DNA of 20,958 nucleotides, taken from the NCBI GenBank assembly GCA_946482075.1, contig CAMLQG010000060.1, positions 1 to 20,958 on the forward strand. The letters run 5' to 3'. The translations under genes were made by a program, and so were the position numbers. The notes beneath the pieces are model-generated. The model made no database searches, had not been told where the DNA came from, and saw nothing but the letters and a program-made list of their open reading frames with translations. Source of the stretch: an uncultured Erythrobacteraceae bacterium (GTDB lineage Bacteria > Pseudomonadota > Alphaproteobacteria > Sphingomonadales > Sphingomonadaceae). Below, in pieces: positions 1 through 8,350 of this stretch (position 1 is its first letter; each line of letters begins with the position of its first letter).

Positions 1-563
1 CCTGGCAGAAGGTGCTGGGCGGCGAGGGCGGCCATGGCGTGCTGATCCTCGGCCCGCGCGCGGTCGAACGGCTCGAAACCTACACGCCGGCCTGGCCGCT
101 GCCCAAGGTGTTCCGCCTGGTCAGCAAGGGCAAGCTCGCCGAAGGCGTGTTCAAGGGCGAAACGATCAACACCCCGTCCATGCTGGCGGTCGAAGATGCG
201 ATCTTCGCGCTCGAATGGGGCAAGTCGCTGGGCGGCCTCAAAGGCCTGCAGGCGCGCTCCGATGCCAACGCCGCCGCGCTCGACACGATCGTCGCGGAAC
301 GCAGCTGGCTGTCGCATCTCGCGGCCGATCCGGCCAGCCGGTCCAAGACTTCCGTCTGCCTCTCAGTCGAAGGCGCCGATGCCGATTTCATCAAGCAGTT
401 CGCTGGTTTGCTGGAAAAGGAAGAGGCCGGGTTTGACATCGCGGGCTATCGCGATGCTCCTGCCGGTCTGCGCATCTGGTGCGGCGCCACGGTGGACACT
501 GCCGATATCGAAGCGCTCGGTCCCTGGCTCGACTGGGCCTATGCCAGCCTGAAGGCTGCCTGA
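1..563 (+). CDS. serC: Phosphoserine aminotransferase, C-terminal part (5' end outside window)
   Basis: This enzyme makes 3-phosphoserine from 3-phosphohydroxypyruvate and glutamate, the second step of serine synthesis, using pyridoxal phosphate. The reading frame is already open at base 3 and ends in TGA at 561-563, so about 186 C-terminal residues are present. The first residues read WQKVLGGEGGHG. The lysine there (codon 9-11) corresponds to the Schiff-base lysine of the alphaproteobacterial SerC subfamily, and it is followed by LILGPRAVERLE and the conserved block GETINTPSMLAVEDA. It lies directly upstream of serA, the preceding enzyme of the pathway, on the same strand with a 118-base gap filled by palindromic repeats. 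No frameshift is seen. The identification is firm; the N-terminal half cannot be judged. Confidence 0.93.
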   Translation, partial: WQKVLGGEGGHGVLILGPRAVERLETYTPAWPLPKVFRLVSKGKLAEGVFKGETINTPSMLAVEDAIFALEWGKSLGGLKGLQARSDANAAALDTIVAERSWLSHLAADPASRSKTSVCLSVEGADADFIKQFAGLLEKEEAGFDIAGYRDAPAGLRIWCGATVDTADIEALGPWLDWAYASLKAA

Positions 564-572
564 AAGACGTCG

Positions 573-661
573 CCCCAGCGAAAGCTGGGGTCGCGTTCGG
601 CCAGGTGAAAACCTTTCATCGTTTCCGCCTGGAGGCGGACGATCCCAGCCTTCGCTGGGAT
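573..661. repeat. Paired extragenic palindromes (REP/BIME-like) between serC and serA
   Basis: Two related hairpins in inverted orientation bracket the element: CCCCAGC-GAAA-GCTGGGG at 573-590 and ATCCCAGC-CTTC-GCTGGGAT at 642-661. Between them lie smaller inverted repeats, including CCGCC-TGGA-GGCGG at 625-638. The CCCAGCGAAAGCTGGG core is a widespread extragenic palindrome in sphingomonad genomes. It sits in the serC-serA gap and ends 10 bases before the serA ribosome binding site (GGAGAA, 671-676), so on a serC-serA transcript it would fold into stable stems that could affect mRNA decay or the ratio of the two enzymes. Confidence 0.8.
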
Positions 662-681
662 GACGAATTTGGAGAAATTCC

Positions 682-2265
682 ATGACCAAGCCCAAAGTTC
701 TCATTTCCGACAAGATGGACCCGCAGGCCGCGCAGATCTTCGCCGACAGCGGCTGTGACGTGGACGTCATCACCGGCAAGACCCCGGAAGAGCTGAAAGC
801 GATCATCGGCCAGTATGATGGCCTCGCGATCCGCTCGTCCACCAAGGTGACGGCCGACATCCTCGAAGCCGCGACCAACCTGAAGGTCATCGGCCGCGCC
901 GGCATCGGCGTGGACAATGTCGATATCCCGGCCGCCTCCTCCAAGGGCGTGGTCGTGATGAACACCCCGTTCGGCAATTCGATCACCACCGCCGAACACG
1001 CCATCGCGCTGATTTTCGCGCTCGCTCGCCAATTGCCCGAAGCCGATGCTTCGACCCAGGCCGGCAAGTGGGAAAAGAACCGCTTCATGGGCGTGGAAGT
1101 CACCGGCAAGACCTTGGGCCTGATCGGCGCGGGCAATATCGGTTCGATCGTCGCCAGCCGTGCGCTGGGCCTCAAGATGAAGGTCGTCGCGTTCGATCCG
1201 TTCCTGACGCCGGAACGCGCCGTGGAAATCGGGGTGGAGAAGGTCGAACTCGACGCGCTGCTGGCGCGTGCGGACTTCATCACCCTGCACACCCCGCTGA
1301 CCGACCAGACTCGCAACATCCTCTCGAAGGAAAACCTCGCCAAGACCAAGAAGGGCGTGCGCATCGTCAACTGCGCGCGAGGCGGGCTGATCGACGAGGC
1401 CGCGCTGAAGGAAGCGCTCGACAGCGGCCATGTCGCGGGTGCCGCGCTCGACGTGTTCGCGGAAGAACCCGCCAAGGAGAGCCCGCTCTTCGGCACGGAG
1501 AATTTCATCTGCACCCCGCATCTGGGCGCGTCCACGACGGAAGCCCAGGTCAATGTCGCGCTGCAGGTTGCGGAACAGATGAGCGACTTCCTGCTGACCG
1601 GCGGCGTCACCAACGCGCTCAACATGCCGAGCCTGTCGGCCGAGGAAGCGCCGAAGCTGAAGCCCTACATGGCGCTCGCCGAGAATCTCGGCAGCCTGAT
1701 CGGCCAGCTGGCGCATGACAACCTCACCCAGATCAGCATCGAGGTCGAAGGCGCTGCTGCCGAGCTCAACATGAAGCCGATCACCGGTGCCGTGCTTGCG
1801 GGCTACATGCGCCGCTATTCCGATACGGTGAACATGGTCAACGCGCCTTACCTCGCGAAGGAGCGCGGGCTGGACGTGCGGGAAATCCGCCATGACCGCG
1901 AAGGCGTGTTCCACACGCTGGTGCGCGTCACGGTGGCGACCAGCCAGGGCGACCGTTCGGTCGCCGGCACGCTGTTCGGCAAGGACCAGCCGCGCCTGGT
2001 CGAGATATTCGGCATCGGCGTGGAAGCCGATCTCGATGGCGACATGCTCTACATCGTGAATCAGGACGCGCCGGGCTTCATCGGCTCGGTCGGTTCGCTC
2101 CTGGGCGCCAACGGAATCAATATCGGCACGTTCAACCTCGGCCGCCGCGAAGCGGGCGGCGAAGCGGTGCTGCTGCTCTCGGTCGACCAGCCGATCCCCG
2201 ATGCGGTTCTCAAGTCCGCCTGCGAACTGCCGGGCGTGAAGACGGTGAAGGCGCTGGCGTTCTGA
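682..2265 (+). CDS. serA: D-3-phosphoglycerate dehydrogenase
   Basis: SerA catalyses the committed, NAD-dependent oxidation of 3-phosphoglycerate to 3-phosphohydroxypyruvate in serine synthesis. The 527-residue protein is the long (type I) form. The Rossmann motif GAGNIG is at 149-154, with the likely ribose-binding acid D172. The catalytic set is R233 (CARGG), E262 (FAEEP) and H280 (TPHLGAS). An intervening substrate-binding domain follows from about 315 to 450, and a C-terminal ACT domain begins near 455 (YIVNQDAPGFIGSVGS). An ACT domain usually means allosteric control, often by serine; whether that holds here is not known. The ATG at 682 follows GGAGAA at 671-676. A strong hairpin terminator follows the gene. 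It is next to serC, so the pathway genes are clustered. Confidence 0.97.
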   Translation: MTKPKVLISDKMDPQAAQIFADSGCDVDVITGKTPEELKAIIGQYDGLAIRSSTKVTADILEAATNLKVIGRAGIGVDNVDIPAASSKGVVVMNTPFGNSITTAEHAIALIFALARQLPEADASTQAGKWEKNRFMGVEVTGKTLGLIGAGNIGSIVASRALGLKMKVVAFDPFLTPERAVEIGVEKVELDALLARADFITLHTPLTDQTRNILSKENLAKTKKGVRIVNCARGGLIDEAALKEALDSGHVAGAALDVFAEEPAKESPLFGTENFICTPHLGASTTEAQVNVALQVAEQMSDFLLTGGVTNALNMPSLSAEEAPKLKPYMALAENLGSLIGQLAHDNLTQISIEVEGAAAELNMKPITGAVLAGYMRRYSDTVNMVNAPYLAKERGLDVREIRHDREGVFHTLVRVTVATSQGDRSVAGTLFGKDQPRLVEIFGIGVEADLDGDMLYIVNQDAPGFIGSVGSLLGANGINIGTFNLGRREAGGEAVLLLSVDQPIPDAVLKSACELPGVKTVKALAF

Positions 2266-2286
2266 TCCAGCCCTGATCGAATTGGC

Positions 2287-2330
2287 ATGGCCCCGCCTCC
2301 GGCAAAACGGAGGTGGGGCCATGTTCGTTT
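2287..2330 (+). terminator. Intrinsic terminator after serA
   Basis: A 15-bp stem with one G.U pair (2287-2301 with 2308-2322, core GGCCCCGCCTCCG) closes a 6-base loop GCAAAA. It is followed by a modest T-rich stretch, GTTCGTTTT. It lies 22 bases after the serA stop and 51 bases before hisZ, so hisZ probably has its own promoter. Confidence 0.85.
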
Positions 2331-2372
2331 TCACATTCGACAGCCACCGTGTGAACGGCTAGGGGGCCGGGC

Positions 2373-3485
2373 ATGACCGATACCGACCGCGATCTGCTGC
2401 CTGAAGGGCTCGAGGACCGGCTGCCGCGCGATGCGGCCGCCGTGACCCGCATCACGCGCGCGGTGCTCGATGCGATGGACGCGCATGGCTACGACCGGGT
2501 GCTGCCACCGCTGATCGAGTTCGAGAAGAGCATCGCGGGCCGCATGGCCGGCGTCCAGCCGCGCCGCATGTTCCGCTTCGTCGATCCTTCCAGCCTGCGC
2601 ACCCTGGCGCTGCGTTCGGACATCACGGTGCAGGTGGGCCGGATCTCGGCGACCAGTCTCGCCAACGCGCCGCGGCCGCTGCGACTGTGTTATGCGGGCC
2701 AGGTCGTCACTATCAAGGGCGACGGGCTCGATCCCACGCGCGAACGGCTGCAGCTCGGCGCCGAACTGATTGGCAGCGATAGTGTGGCGGCGGCGGGCGA
2801 GATCGTCGCGCTGGCGATCGAAGCGCTCAAGGCGGCGGGCGCCATCGGCATCTCGGTCGATTTCACGCTGCCGGATCTCGTCGACACGCTGGCATCGGGC
2901 GCCTTTCCGCTTGAGGCGGACCAGGTCGAGGCCGTGCGGCGCGAACTCGATGCGAAGGATGCGGGCGGGCTCAAGACGGCGGGCGGCGGGGCCTATCTGC
3001 CGCTCCTCTATGCCACCGGCCCGTTCGATACCGCGATCGCCCGCCTGGCGGAGATCGATGCAGGCGGCGTGCTTGCCAGCCGCATCGCGGGCTTGAAGCA
3101 GATCGCACGACGCGTGTCCGGCATGGCGCGGATCACGCTCGATCCGTCGGAGCGTCACGGCTTCGAATATCAGAGCTGGTTCGGCTTCACGATCTATGCC
3201 GAAGGCGTGCGTGGTGCGCTGGGCAGGGGCGGGACCTACAGCATTCTCGGGCAGGACGAGCCGGCCACGGGCTTCTCCCTCTACACCGATCCGCTGGTCG
3301 ACGTGATCGGGGGCGAGGATGGGGCGCGCCAGGCCCTGTTCCTGCCGCTCGACCATGATCGCGACATCGCCGCTCGCCTGCGCGTGATCGGGTGGCGCAC
3401 TATCGCCGCCCTGTCCGACGCGGACGATGCGGTGGCGCTCGGCTGCACGCACCGCCTGGACGGTTCGGAGCCGCGCGCTCTCTGA
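2373..3485 (+). CDS. hisZ: ATP phosphoribosyltransferase regulatory subunit (HisRS-like)
   Basis: HisZ is a catalytically inactive paralogue of histidyl-tRNA synthetase. In bacteria with a short HisG, it forms a hetero-octamer with HisG and is needed for the first step of histidine synthesis and its feedback by histidine. The 370-residue protein shows the class II synthetase fold: PEGLEDRLP near the N-terminus, FRFVDP at 68-72 and the motif-2-like LALRSDIT at 78-84. Near the C-terminus is a block resembling the HisA region (GRGGTYSILG). No anticodon-binding domain is present, as expected. The ATG at 2373 follows AGGGGGCC about 5 bases upstream. hisG is not in this window. The position between serA and purA fits a sphingomonad-type gene order. 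Confidence 0.9.
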   Translation: MTDTDRDLLPEGLEDRLPRDAAAVTRITRAVLDAMDAHGYDRVLPPLIEFEKSIAGRMAGVQPRRMFRFVDPSSLRTLALRSDITVQVGRISATSLANAPRPLRLCYAGQVVTIKGDGLDPTRERLQLGAELIGSDSVAAAGEIVALAIEALKAAGAIGISVDFTLPDLVDTLASGAFPLEADQVEAVRRELDAKDAGGLKTAGGGAYLPLLYATGPFDTAIARLAEIDAGGVLASRIAGLKQIARRVSGMARITLDPSERHGFEYQSWFGFTIYAEGVRGALGRGGTYSILGQDEPATGFSLYTDPLVDVIGGEDGARQALFLPLDHDRDIAARLRVIGWRTIAALSDADDAVALGCTHRLDGSEPRAL

Positions 3486-3699
3486 GCCTTCCCGCAAAGG
3501 CGGTGACGCACATGCGTGGCGGGGTCTGTCGCTCGCCCTTCCTGAATGAATGTTAATTCAACGATTACAAGTGCTTGTTGCAAATATGTCACGCGCATGA
3601 CCTGCATTGTGCGCCCGATGGTGCTGTTCATCTGAGGGTTAGGTTCGCGGGCCCAATCGCTCCTCACCCGCTCCGGCGGGGACAAGTAGGAGATACCAC

Positions 3700-4317
3700 A
3701 TGAAGAAGCTTTCGATCGTCGCGGCGCTCGCCGTGACCGCCCTTTCCGCCCCCGCGCTCGCCCAGGAAACCACCGGCCCGCAATTCTACATCGGCCCCGT
3801 CCTCGGCTATGACAGCGTCAAGGTGAAGGCCGGTGGCGAAAGCGAGAGCAAGGGCGACCTGCTCTACGGCCTCAACGCTGGCGTCGACCTGCCCGTCGGT
3901 TCCACCCTGTTCGTCGGCCTCGAAACCGAGTTCACCGATTCCGAAGTGAAGGACCGCGCGCATGACGTGTTCGCCGCGGACGACGCGCTGAGCTACAGCG
4001 CGGGCCGCAACCTCTATGTCGGCGGCCGCGTGGGCGCCAATCTCGGCGCTGCGAAGATCTACGCCAAGGGCGGCTACTCCAACGCCAAGTTCAAGGCGGC
4101 CTACACGCCGGCCCCGAACGCGGCCACGCTGCGCGACAGCGACACGAATGGCGGCTACGTGCTCGGCGCGGGCGCGGAAACGAAGCTCACCCAGAACATC
4201 CTGCTGCGCGCGGAATACCGCTATGCCGATTATGGCAAGGCGCGGCTGTTCGACGCCGACACCGGCGCGGACCTGTCCCGCCACCAGGTGGTCGCCGGCG
4301 CGCTGTTCACGTTCTGA
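3700..4317 (+). CDS. Small outer-membrane beta-barrel protein (OmpA/opacity-like porin family)
   Basis: The 205-residue protein starts with a clear Sec signal peptide (MKKLSIVAALAVTALSAPALA, cleavage expected before Q22). The mature part has alternating amphipathic strands with many Gly, Tyr and Asn residues: FYIGPVLGYDSVKVKAG, LYVGGRVGANLGAAKIYAKGGY, LLRAEYRYADYG. It ends in phenylalanine (ALFTF), the usual BAM-recognition terminus. Length and pattern fit an 8-stranded barrel of the OMP_b-brl/OmpA-like family. The exact role, such as structural or minor porin, cannot be told. The start is supported by GTAGGAG about 7 bases upstream. A 214-base leader region with an AT-rich patch at 3540-3600 precedes it and probably holds its promoter. 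A strong terminator follows, so it is a single-gene unit. Confidence 0.85.
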   Translation: MKKLSIVAALAVTALSAPALAQETTGPQFYIGPVLGYDSVKVKAGGESESKGDLLYGLNAGVDLPVGSTLFVGLETEFTDSEVKDRAHDVFAADDALSYSAGRNLYVGGRVGANLGAAKIYAKGGYSNAKFKAAYTPAPNAATLRDSDTNGGYVLGAGAETKLTQNILLRAEYRYADYGKARLFDADTGADLSRHQVVAGALFTF

Positions 4318-4343
4318 ACGGACGCGGCCTGGGGGCTGACAGG

Positions 4344-4376
4344 AAAGGCGGTCCGGGAAACCGGGCCGCCTTTTTG
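4344..4376 (+). terminator. Intrinsic terminator after the outer-membrane protein gene
   Basis: Bases 4344-4356 (AAAGGCGGTCCGG) pair with 4361-4373 around the tetraloop GAAA, with one G.U pair. The stem runs into TTTTT at 4371-4375. It is 26 bases after the stop codon. This is a classic rho-independent terminator. Confidence 0.92.
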
Positions 4377-4592
4377 GTGTTTTCTTTGGATAAGCCAGTG
4401 TCAGCGTGTCCGAGGTGGGATACCTCCGCGGCAAATTTTGGGCCGCAATCAAACAGTCTGCTTAGGGCACAAGATCCACGAGAGCTGCCAATGCGCTTTG
4501 AGACCGAGAGCTGGAAGCTACGATTCGCCGTGCCGACGTCAAAGGCGAGCCGAGGGCCGGCGCGCGCGGCCGAGAACTGCTTCCTGCGCTTC

Positions 4593-5030
4593 TCATTCGG
4601 TAGACGCCAGGGCTGACGGAGGGTCCCACCCACGCTCGGGGTGCGTGACGCTCACGATACTGAGCCTTCTTTCTGATCCGCTACGATCTGGCCACAGGAT
4701 AGAGTGTCCAGTTCGCATGCCGATCAACCCGGCACCGAGTGGCGTAAGAATGGAAATGCGGTCTGCTGCGATGTCCGCATCCTGCGGATAGACCAGTTGA
4801 ACCGATCGCGAACTATCGCGTGCTTCATCCCGGAATTCCACGACAGCCCCCATGGTGACCACATCGAGCGGGATTTTGGTGAGCGGATAAACCTTGGCGC
4901 GGCAGATCTCCTCAAGGAGCAGCGCGGTCGCGGCCGGGTAACGGTTCTGATTGGTCATTGCGAGATCGGCCAAGGCATCCGCCTCGTCTTCGATCATGTG
5001 AATTGGTGGGCGCTTGCTGGCCGCTTTCAT
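4593..5030 (-). CDS. rnk: Rnk/GreA-GreB family protein (nucleoside diphosphate kinase regulator-like)
   Basis: This 145-residue protein matches the Rnk layout: a short N-terminal helical segment (about 1-50, ADLAMTNQNRYPAATALLLEEICRA) and a GreA/GreB C-terminal FKBP-like domain. The hallmarks of that domain are DVVTMGAVVEFRD, SVQLVYPQDAD, ISILTPLGAGLIGMRTGHSILW. Rnk proteins bind RNA polymerase near the secondary channel but lack the acidic cleavage-factor tip of GreA, and Rnk was first described as affecting nucleoside diphosphate kinase levels in Pseudomonas/E. coli. The ATG at 5030 has AGGAG 7 bases upstream on the reverse strand. It is a lone reverse-strand gene between forward genes. Its C-terminus (VSVTHPERGWDPPSALASTE) is more variable. 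Family call is strong; exact function and symbol less so. Confidence 0.82.
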   Translation of the reverse strand: MKAASKRPPIHMIEDEADALADLAMTNQNRYPAATALLLEEICRAKVYPLTKIPLDVVTMGAVVEFRDEARDSSRSVQLVYPQDADIAADRISILTPLGAGLIGMRTGHSILWPDRSGSERRLSIVSVTHPERGWDPPSALASTE

Positions 5031-5471
5031 CGTACTGCTCCTGAGCGAAGGTGAGCGACGCTAGGCGTCGCGGATCCGATACGCTGCCCCGAGCCCGGGG
5101 CATCTCGCTCCGGTACCCGGGGCTAGGAGCCCGCGAGCAGTTGCCCCCAGTCGGAGCGGCAGTACGTCATGGTGCGCTTCATGTGCAGACAGATGGGGGT
5201 GGGGCGTAGAGAAGTCAATTTGGCGATTGTCCAGGCTCGGATGACGGTGATCGCAGGTCCGCTTTCATGCCATGCTTCAATCCGCTGAATGACTGAGATC
5301 AGGGCGCAAACTTGATCTCGACCAACCAAGGACTCTTTCGCCACGCCCCCTTTTCCCCACCCAAAAATCCGCTATCACACTCCCAACGGGCAATGCGGAC
5401 GCCCGTTCAGATGGGCGACCATCCAAGTTCCGCTCCACAAACCGCTTGTCCGCGGTAGGAGCGCGCTTGTC
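5031..5471. other. Intergenic region between divergent rnk and chrA, with nested GC hairpins
   Basis: This 441-base gap separates the start of the reverse-strand rnk gene from the start of chrA. Near rnk it holds perfect inverted repeats: GCGACGC-TAG-GCGTCGC at 5055-5071 and GCCCCG-AGCC-CGGGGC at 5086-5101. A longer imperfect one spans about 5104-5136 (CTCGC...GCGAG). All would lie in the rnk 5' leader or promoter. The rest (5140-5470) is less GC-biased and shows no convincing gene. A 73-codon reverse frame at 5123-5344 (GTG start) has mixed third-position usage and no recognisable family. No clear sigma70 promoter for chrA was found. Confidence 0.6.
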
Positions 5472-6689
5472 ATGTCTCGTCCTGAACCCTCTCCCGAAAC
5501 CACCCCGGCGGCGGAACCCGTTCCTCCCCCGCTGGCCCTTGCCCAGCTGTTCCTCAAATTCCTCCGTTTCGGCTGTCTCGCCTTTGGCGGGCCGGTGGCG
5601 CAGATCGGGATGATCCGGCATGCGCTGGTGGAGGAGGAGGGCTGGATCTCGAGCGCGCGGTTCAATCGGCTGCTCGCGGTGATGCAGGTGCTGCCGGGGC
5701 CGGAAGCGCATGAGCTGTGCGTCCATATGGGGATGATGGCGCGCGGGCGGATCGGCGGGGTGCTGGCGGGGCTCGGCTTCATGCTGCCGGGCTTCGTGCT
5801 GATGCTGGGCGCGGCATGGCTCTATCGCGACTTCATCATGGGCCAGCCGGCAATGGCGGCGGCGATGTTCGGGGTGCAAGTGGTGGTGCTGGCGATCATC
5901 CTGCGCGCGGTGCAGCGGATCGGCGCGCATGTGCTGGAGGACCGGCTGCTGTGGGTGCTGGCCGCCGCAAGCTTCGCCGCGACGCTGCTGGGCGTGCCGT
6001 TCTGGATCCCGCTGGCGGGGGCGGGGCTGGCCTATGCCTTTGCCGGGAGGAAAGCGGTGTTCGCGGCGGTCCTGCTGGGGGCCGTCGCGCTAGGCCTGGC
6101 CATGCGGGCGGGCATGCCCGCGAATGCGCCGATTGCGGTCGTGGCGTCGGGCGCGGCGAGCACGGCGGCTCTGTTCGTGGCCGGGCTGAAAGGCGGGCTG
6201 CTGACCTTCGGCGGGGCCTATACCGCGATCCCCTATGTCCGCGCGGACACGGTAGGGCGGGGCTGGCTTTCCGATGGGAGTTTCCTCGACGGCGTGGCGC
6301 TGGCGAACACGCTGCCGGCGCCCCTGGTGATCTTCGGGACTTTCGCCGGCTATCTCGCGGGCGGGCTGGACGGCGCGCTGGCGGTGACGGCGGGGATGTT
6401 CCTGCCGGCCTTCGCCTTCTCGCTGGTGCTTTATGAACGGCTGGAAGCGATCGTGGAGAATCCGGCGCTGCACCGCGTGCTGGCGGGCGTGGCGGCGGCC
6501 GTGGTGGGCGTGATCGGGGCGACCTGGCTGCAATTGGGCTGGTCGACGGTGGAGCGGGCGACGAACCTGTGGCAGGCGGGGCGGTTGTTCGTGGGGGGGC
6601 GGGCGGCGGTGTGGCGGATCATGGGCCGGGTGGTGACGCCGGCGCTGGTGGTGGCGGGCGGCGTGGCGGGGTGGCTGGTGGGGGCTTGA
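5472..6689 (+). CDS. chrA: Chromate transporter family protein (two CHR domains)
   Basis: ChrA proteins are inner-membrane transporters of the CHR superfamily; characterised members expel chromate and give chromate resistance, but many genomic members are untested. The 405-residue protein is the long, two-domain type. Domain 1 (about 25-190) shows FLRFGCLAFGGPVAQIGM at 31-47 and the QVLPGPEAHELCVHMG block at 72-87. Domain 2 (about 235-400) repeats this with GGLLTFGGAYTAIP at 241-254 and ALANTLPAPLVIFGTFAGYLAGG. The second copy has PAP where the first has PGP. Ten or so hydrophobic segments are visible. The ATG at 5472 follows TAGGAG 10 bases upstream. No chrB regulator is adjacent. The last 100 bases of the gene are unusually G-rich on the coding strand. 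Confidence 0.88.
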   Translation: MSRPEPSPETTPAAEPVPPPLALAQLFLKFLRFGCLAFGGPVAQIGMIRHALVEEEGWISSARFNRLLAVMQVLPGPEAHELCVHMGMMARGRIGGVLAGLGFMLPGFVLMLGAAWLYRDFIMGQPAMAAAMFGVQVVVLAIILRAVQRIGAHVLEDRLLWVLAAASFAATLLGVPFWIPLAGAGLAYAFAGRKAVFAAVLLGAVALGLAMRAGMPANAPIAVVASGAASTAALFVAGLKGGLLTFGGAYTAIPYVRADTVGRGWLSDGSFLDGVALANTLPAPLVIFGTFAGYLAGGLDGALAVTAGMFLPAFAFSLVLYERLEAIVENPALHRVLAGVAAAVVGVIGATWLQLGWSTVERATNLWQAGRLFVGGRAAVWRIMGRVVTPALVVAGGVAGWLVGA

Positions 6690-6711
6690 GTGTTTTCCGA
6701 TACATCTGATG

Positions 6712-6795
6712 CCGTTCGCCCTGAGCCTGTCGAAGGGCTGCTTTTCCTTTCGAAAGAAGAGAAGGGCGGTGCTTCGACAAGCTCAGCACGAACGG
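6712..6795. repeat. Extragenic palindromic repeat pair (GTTCG-TGAGC-TCGAAG type)
   Basis: The left arm at 6712-6738 begins CCGTTCGCCCTGAGCCTGTC and the right arm at 6769-6795 ends in CAAGCTCAGCACGAACGG. The two are near-perfect reverse complements, separated by a 30-base A/G- and T/C-rich linker. This is the well-known REP family of Sphingomonadales and other alphaproteobacteria. Its translation yields the spurious peptide strings RAELVEAPPF and RQAQGERH seen in many misannotated ORFs. It lies between the chrA stop and purA. A diverged second copy is at 9993-10086. Confidence 0.88.
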
Positions 6796-6935
6796 ATGTT
6801 TGTGATTGATCCTGTCCTCTAGTGGCGAACAGGTGACAGCCCGGACGCTCACCGCCGCCAAATCCACTTTCGCCGGTTGCCCTTGCCGCCCCCATACCCT
6901 AGGGCGCGGCGGGTTTTTCCGGAAGGGGTTTCACC

Positions 6936-8225
6936 TTGGCCAACGTTACCGTGATCGGCGCCCAGTGGGGCGATGAAGGCAAGGGCAAGATTGTCGACTG
7001 GCTGGCGAGCCGCGCCGATGCCGTTGTGCGTTTCCAGGGCGGGCATAATGCCGGCCATACGCTGGTCGTGGGCAACCAGGTCTACAAGCTCAGCCTGCTG
7101 CCGTCGGGCATCGTGCGCGGCACGCTGTCGATCATCGGCAATGGCGTGGTGCTCGATCCCTGGGCGCTGCGGGACGAGATCGCCAAGCTCGAAGGGCAGG
7201 GGGTTGCGATCACGCCCGCCAATTTCGCGATCGCGGATAATTGCCCGCTGATCCTGCCGATCCATCGCGATCTGGACGTGCTGCGCGAAGCCGCGGCCGG
7301 CAAGGGCAAGATCGGCACGACCGGGCGCGGCATCGGCCCGGCCTATGAGGACAAGGTCGGCCGCCGCGCGATCCGCGTGTGCGATCTGGCGCATCTGGAC
7401 CAGATGCAGCCGCAGCTCGACCGGCTGTGCGCGCATCACGATGCGCTGCGCGCGGGCTTCAACGAACCGCCGGTGGACCGCGAACGGCTGCTCAACGATC
7501 TGCGCGAGATCGCGCCTTTCGTGCAGCAATATGCCCAGCCGGTGTGGAAGCGCCTGAACCAGGTCCGGAAGGCCGGCGCGCGCATCCTGTTCGAAGGCGC
7601 GCAGGGCGTGCTGCTCGATGTCGATCACGGGACCTATCCCTTCGTCACCAGCTCCAACACGGTGAGCGGCACGGCCGCCTCCGGCTCGGGCCTGGGGCCG
7701 AGTTCGACCGGCTTCGTGCTGGGTATCGTCAAGGCCTATACCACGCGGGTCGGTTCCGGTCCGTTCCCGACCGAGCTGGAGGACGAGACCGGCCAGCGGC
7801 TGGGCGAGCGCGGCCATGAATTCGGCACCGTGACGGGCCGCAAGCGCCGCTGCGGCTGGTTTGATGCGGTGCTGGTGCGCCAGAGCTGCGCGATCAGCGG
7901 CGTGACCGGCATCGCGCTCACCAAGCTCGACGTGCTGGATGGGTTCGACAGAGTGAAGATCTGCATCGGCTATCGCCTGCGCGGCGAAGTGCTGGATTAC
8001 TATCCCTCCCACGCCGCCGACCAAGCCGCCGTGGAACCGATCTACGAGGAAATGGACGGCTGGGAAGGCACTACCGCGGGCGCGCGCAGCTGGGCCGATC
8101 TGCCGGCCCAGGCGATCAAATATATCCAGCGCGTGCAGGAACTGATCGAAACGCCCGTGGCGCTGGTTTCGACGAGCCCCGAGCGCGAGGATACGATCCT
8201 GGTGCGCGATCCGTTCCTGGATTGA
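6936..8225 (+). CDS. purA: Adenylosuccinate synthetase
   Basis: PurA joins IMP and aspartate using GTP to give adenylosuccinate, the first dedicated step to AMP; the enzyme is a cytosolic homodimer. The 429-residue protein has the full family length. The N-terminal [13 protein letters not shown] loop holds catalytic D13, and GGHNAGHT holds H41. Other family blocks are [32 protein letters not shown] and [15 protein letters not shown]. The start is TTG at 6936, chosen because the protein then begins [15 protein letters not shown] as the family does. GGAAGGGG (6921-6928) lies 7 bases upstream, and no ATG or GTG is available in frame upstream. The gene follows a repeat element and about 140 bases without other recognisable features. 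Confidence 0.97.
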   Translation: MANVTVIGAQWGDEGKGKIVDWLASRADAVVRFQGGHNAGHTLVVGNQVYKLSLLPSGIVRGTLSIIGNGVVLDPWALRDEIAKLEGQGVAITPANFAIADNCPLILPIHRDLDVLREAAAGKGKIGTTGRGIGPAYEDKVGRRAIRVCDLAHLDQMQPQLDRLCAHHDALRAGFNEPPVDRERLLNDLREIAPFVQQYAQPVWKRLNQVRKAGARILFEGAQGVLLDVDHGTYPFVTSSNTVSGTAASGSGLGPSSTGFVLGIVKAYTTRVGSGPFPTELEDETGQRLGERGHEFGTVTGRKRRCGWFDAVLVRQSCAISGVTGIALTKLDVLDGFDRVKICIGYRLRGEVLDYYPSHAADQAAVEPIYEEMDGWEGTTAGARSWADLPAQAIKYIQRVQELIETPVALVSTSPEREDTILVRDPFLD

Positions 8226-8265
8226 TTTCAGGCGGGCAAGGGCGTTTCCGTCCGACCCGGATGTC

Positions 8266-8350
8266 CGTCATTGCGAGGGCCGGAGCCCGAAGCAATCCAG
8301 TGCGCAATACACTGCCGCCCCTGGATTGCTTCACTGCGTTCGCAATGACG
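8266..8350. repeat. Extragenic palindromic repeat (GTCATTGCGAG...GCAATCCAG type)
   Basis: The left arm starts CGTCATTGCGAGGGCCGG and reaches GAAGCAATCCAG. The right arm runs CTGGATTGCTTC to CGCAATGACG at 8350. Outer and inner segments pair almost perfectly, giving an 85-base cruciform-type element. This is a third REP family in the window, distinct from those at 573-661 and 6712-6795. It occupies most of the gap between purA and the transpeptidase-like gene. An open frame runs through it into the next gene but should not be counted as coding. Confidence 0.85.

Noticed and set aside
616..2334. 572-codon reverse-strand open frame opposite serA
   Set aside because: SerA is full length and certain. 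The reverse frame begins beyond the terminator, runs into the repeat element and has no family resemblance.
2331..3497. 388-codon reverse-strand open frame opposite hisZ
   Set aside because: Shadow of hisZ; Arg/Ala/His-rich composition and no recognisable motif.
5123..5344. 73-codon reverse-strand frame in the rnk-chrA gap
   Set aside because: It has a GTG start with a poorly spaced purine tract, mixed codon usage and no recognised family. It might be a remnant, but coding cannot be supported.
6431..6895. Reverse-strand frames containing peptides such as RAELVEAPPF and RQAQGER
   Set aside because: These peptide strings are translations of the REP element at 6712-6795 and are well-known false ORFs.
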